From an uncultured Pseudomonadota bacterium (lineage in GTDB: Bacteria; Pseudomonadota; Gammaproteobacteria; Burkholderiales; Usitatibacteraceae), in the NCBI GenBank assembly GCA_937898635.1, contig CALEJW010000167.1:1-16295 (forward strand): a DNA stretch of 16,295 nt, written 5' to 3'. The first letter of the stretch is position 1, and the number at the start of each line of letters is the position of its first letter. Below are positions 14,589-16,295 of this stretch, piece by piece. The notes under the pieces are model-generated. The model searched no databases, was not told where the DNA came from, and worked only from the letters and a program-made list of their open reading frames with translations. The position numbers and the translations under genes are program-made.

Positions 14589-15454
14589 AGGTCCGCATCG
14601 CGGCGGTGCAGTACCACCTGCGCCACATCCAGGACTGGTCCGGATTCGAGAGCCAGGTCGACTTCGTCCTCGACGCGGCCGCCGAGTACCGGCCGCAGTT
14701 CGTGCTGCTCCCGGAGATCTTCACCACGCAGCTCATGTCCTTCCTCGACGTGACGGACGTGCGCCAGGCCGTGCGCGAGCTCTCCGCCTACACCCCGCAG
14801 TACATCGAGCTCATGAAGCGCCACGCCGAGAAGCACGGCTACCACCTCATCGCCGGCAGCCACCCGACGCTGCGCGACGGCAAGCTCTACAACACCGCCT
14901 ACCTCTTCAACCCCGCGGGCCAGGTCTTCGAGCAGGACAAGCTGCACCGCACGCGCTGGGAGAAGGACCACTGGGAGACCACGCCCGGCGAGACGCTCTC
15001 CCTCTTCGAGACCGCCCACGGCAAGATCGCGATCCTCGTCTGCTACGACATCGAGTTTCCCGAGCTCGCGCGGCAGATGTCGGAGGCGGGCGCCGACATC
15101 CTCTTCGTGCCGAGCTGCACCGACGACCGCCAGGGGTTCCTGCGCGTGCGCTACTGCTGCCACGCGCGCGCCATCGAGAACCAGGTGTACGTCGCGATGA
15201 CCTCCACCGTGGGGAACCTGCGCGTGAGCGGGCTGCGCATGCACTACGGGCAGGCGGCGATCCTCGCGCCCTCGGACTTCCCCTTCGCCCGGGACGGCAT
15301 CGCCGCCGAGGGCATCGTGAACGGCGAGCAGATCGTCGTCGCCGACGTGGACCTCGCGCTCCTCGGGCAGAACCGCATCAACGGCACAACGATCCCGCTC
15401 TTCGACAAGCGCGCCGAGCTCTACGACGACCCCGTCCGGGTGGTCGCCGCCTGA
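14585..15454 (+). CDS. Carbon-nitrogen hydrolase (nitrilase superfamily amidohydrolase)
   Basis: This 289-residue cytosolic amidohydrolase has the Glu-Lys-Cys triad of the nitrilase superfamily: Glu44 in LLPEIFT, Lys119 in EQDKLHRTRWEKD and Cys153 in VCYDIEFPE. The block RYCCHARAIENQVYVAMTSTVG also fits. Members cleave C-N bonds of amides through a cysteine thioester. The protein resembles the C-terminal half of fused GNAT/hydrolase proteins (YhcX type). Its ATG overlaps the GNAT stop as ATGA, so the two are translationally coupled and probably act together. The strong Shine-Dalgarno fixes the start; an open frame extends 28 codons upstream but reads as a shadow of the GNAT gene. The substrate is not known. 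Confidence 0.92.
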   Translation: MKVRIAAVQYHLRHIQDWSGFESQVDFVLDAAAEYRPQFVLLPEIFTTQLMSFLDVTDVRQAVRELSAYTPQYIELMKRHAEKHGYHLIAGSHPTLRDGKLYNTAYLFNPAGQVFEQDKLHRTRWEKDHWETTPGETLSLFETAHGKIAILVCYDIEFPELARQMSEAGADILFVPSCTDDRQGFLRVRYCCHARAIENQVYVAMTSTVGNLRVSGLRMHYGQAAILAPSDFPFARDGIAAEGIVNGEQIVVADVDLALLGQNRINGTTIPLFDKRAELYDDPVRVVAA

Positions 15455-15476
15455 GCAAGGGACGGGGCGAGCCGCC

Positions 15477-16295
15477 GTGAGCATTCCCGTCCTCGGCGCG
15501 GAAGCGGCGCAGGGCCTGGTCCGGGCGGTCGCGGCGAACGCGGGCATCGCCGTCTCCGGCCGCTTCGGTCCCGCCGCGACGGTCCTCGCCGAGTACCTCG
15601 CCGGCGGCGCCGGCGACCTCCTTGTCCTCACCCACGCGCAGGTGGCGCAGCTCGCCGCGCGCGCGCGCGTGGATCTCGCCTCGTGCGCCGACCTCGGCGC
15701 CGCCGCGGGGACCGCGACGGTGCTCACCGTCGCGCTGCGGCCCGGTCCCGTCCCGCCGGCGGCGCGCGAGCTGGCGCGGCACCTGGCCGGGCGCGACGGC
15801 GCGCCGGCCCGGCTCGCCGCCGGGTTCCACGGCGCGGCCATCCGGCGCGCGGACGGCCGCGACACCGCCGCGGCCCGCGAGCTCGTCTTCACGATCCTCG
15901 GGGAATACGGCCTCGTGCCGGAGCCCGAGGCCACCGATGCCGACCTCATGGACCTCGAGCGCGGTTTCCTCGCCGGCGGCGGCATGTTCGACGTCGCCAT
16001 CGGCGAGGACGGACGCCTCGAAGCCTGCTGCGGCCTCAAGGTGCTCGCGGACGGGCGCCTGGAGCTGCGCAAGATGTACGTCCGTCGGGACGCGCGCGGC
16101 CACGGACTCGGGCAGCGCCTCCTCGACCGGGCGATCGCCTGGGCGCGCGGCAGCGGCTTCGCGCGCGTGGAGCTGGAGACCGCCTCGATCCTGAAGGAGG
16201 CGATCGCGCTCTACCGCAAGGCCGGGTTCTCCCCCCGGCCCGGCAAGCCCGACACCCGCCGCTGCGACCAGGCCTTCGTCCTCGAGCTCGACTGA
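15477..16295 (+). CDS. Fusion: ModA-like substrate-binding half-domain plus GNAT acetyltransferase
   Basis: This 272-residue protein starts with GTG 22 bases after the hydrolase stop and ends with TGA at the last base of the window. The C-terminal part (about 119-272) is a GNAT domain: AAIRRADGRDTAAARELV, then ELRKMYVRRDARGHGLGQRLL with the acetyl-CoA loop RGHGLG, then ALYRKAGF. The N-terminal part (about 4-105) resembles the first lobe of a ModA-like substrate-binding protein: VSGRFGPAATVLAEYLAG, then GDLLVLTHAQVAQLAARARVDL. It has no signal peptide and no second lobe. The protein is therefore predicted to be cytosolic. I infer that the N-terminal part may be a small-ligand sensor or a structural relic. 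The GNAT call is firm; the binding-protein call is tentative. Confidence 0.8.
   Translation: MSIPVLGAEAAQGLVRAVAANAGIAVSGRFGPAATVLAEYLAGGAGDLLVLTHAQVAQLAARARVDLASCADLGAAAGTATVLTVALRPGPVPPAARELARHLAGRDGAPARLAAGFHGAAIRRADGRDTAAARELVFTILGEYGLVPEPEATDADLMDLERGFLAGGGMFDVAIGEDGRLEACCGLKVLADGRLELRKMYVRRDARGHGLGQRLLDRAIAWARGSGFARVELETASILKEAIALYRKAGFSPRPGKPDTRRCDQAFVLELD

Noticed and set aside
14540..16072. Long - strand open frame opposite the amidohydrolase and last GNAT genes
   Set aside because: It is rich in Ala, Arg and Gly, has no motif and covers two genes with clear catalytic residues.
15477..16295. Annotation of the last gene as a molybdate transport binding protein
   Set aside because: There is no signal peptide, only half of the fold is suggested, and the firm motif is the GNAT acetyl-CoA site.

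Overview
The window is a very GC-rich, densely packed stretch of bacterial chromosome with short intergenic gaps and strong third-position G/C bias. EttA, a YbeL-type zinc-ribbon protein and the general gene style point to a proteobacterium, most likely a betaproteobacterium. That placement is an inference from protein style, not from a marker gene. I see no rRNA, tRNA, CRISPR array, insertion sequence or phage gene.

Layout, left to right. A gene tail (1-79) is followed by a membrane-bound PAS-GGDEF-EAL c-di-GMP protein. Next come an aldo/keto reductase, an 82-residue unknown protein and a short-chain dehydrogenase, all on the + strand and closely spaced. Two - strand genes follow: an FAH-fold protein that has lost the family's catalytic and metal-binding residues, and an AEC-type permease. 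Divergent from the permease is a + strand group: an omega-amino acid:pyruvate aminotransferase, a stand-alone cyclic-nucleotide-binding domain and a MenA-like UbiA prenyltransferase. The prenyltransferase overlaps tail-to-tail with a - strand pair, a tail-anchored Ser/Thr protein kinase preceded by a membrane protein with a degenerate cyclase-like domain and a PEGA domain. The translation factor EttA lies upstream of that pair on the same strand. A 300-base divergent gap with a run of hairpins separates ettA from a + strand YbeL-like zinc-ribbon gene. The right end holds a GNAT acetyltransferase overlapping a nitrilase-superfamily amidohydrolase (ATGA), then a second GNAT whose N-terminal part looks like one lobe of a ModA-type substrate-binding protein.

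The window is rich in signalling genes: c-di-GMP turnover, a cyclic-nucleotide sensor, and a kinase paired with a PEGA/pseudo-cyclase partner. No single pathway links all the genes. The features most worth a second look are the half-binding-protein/GNAT fusion, the degenerate FAH protein, the kinase-PEGA pair, the cNMP-sensor/prenyltransferase tandem and the structured gap upstream of the zinc-ribbon gene.
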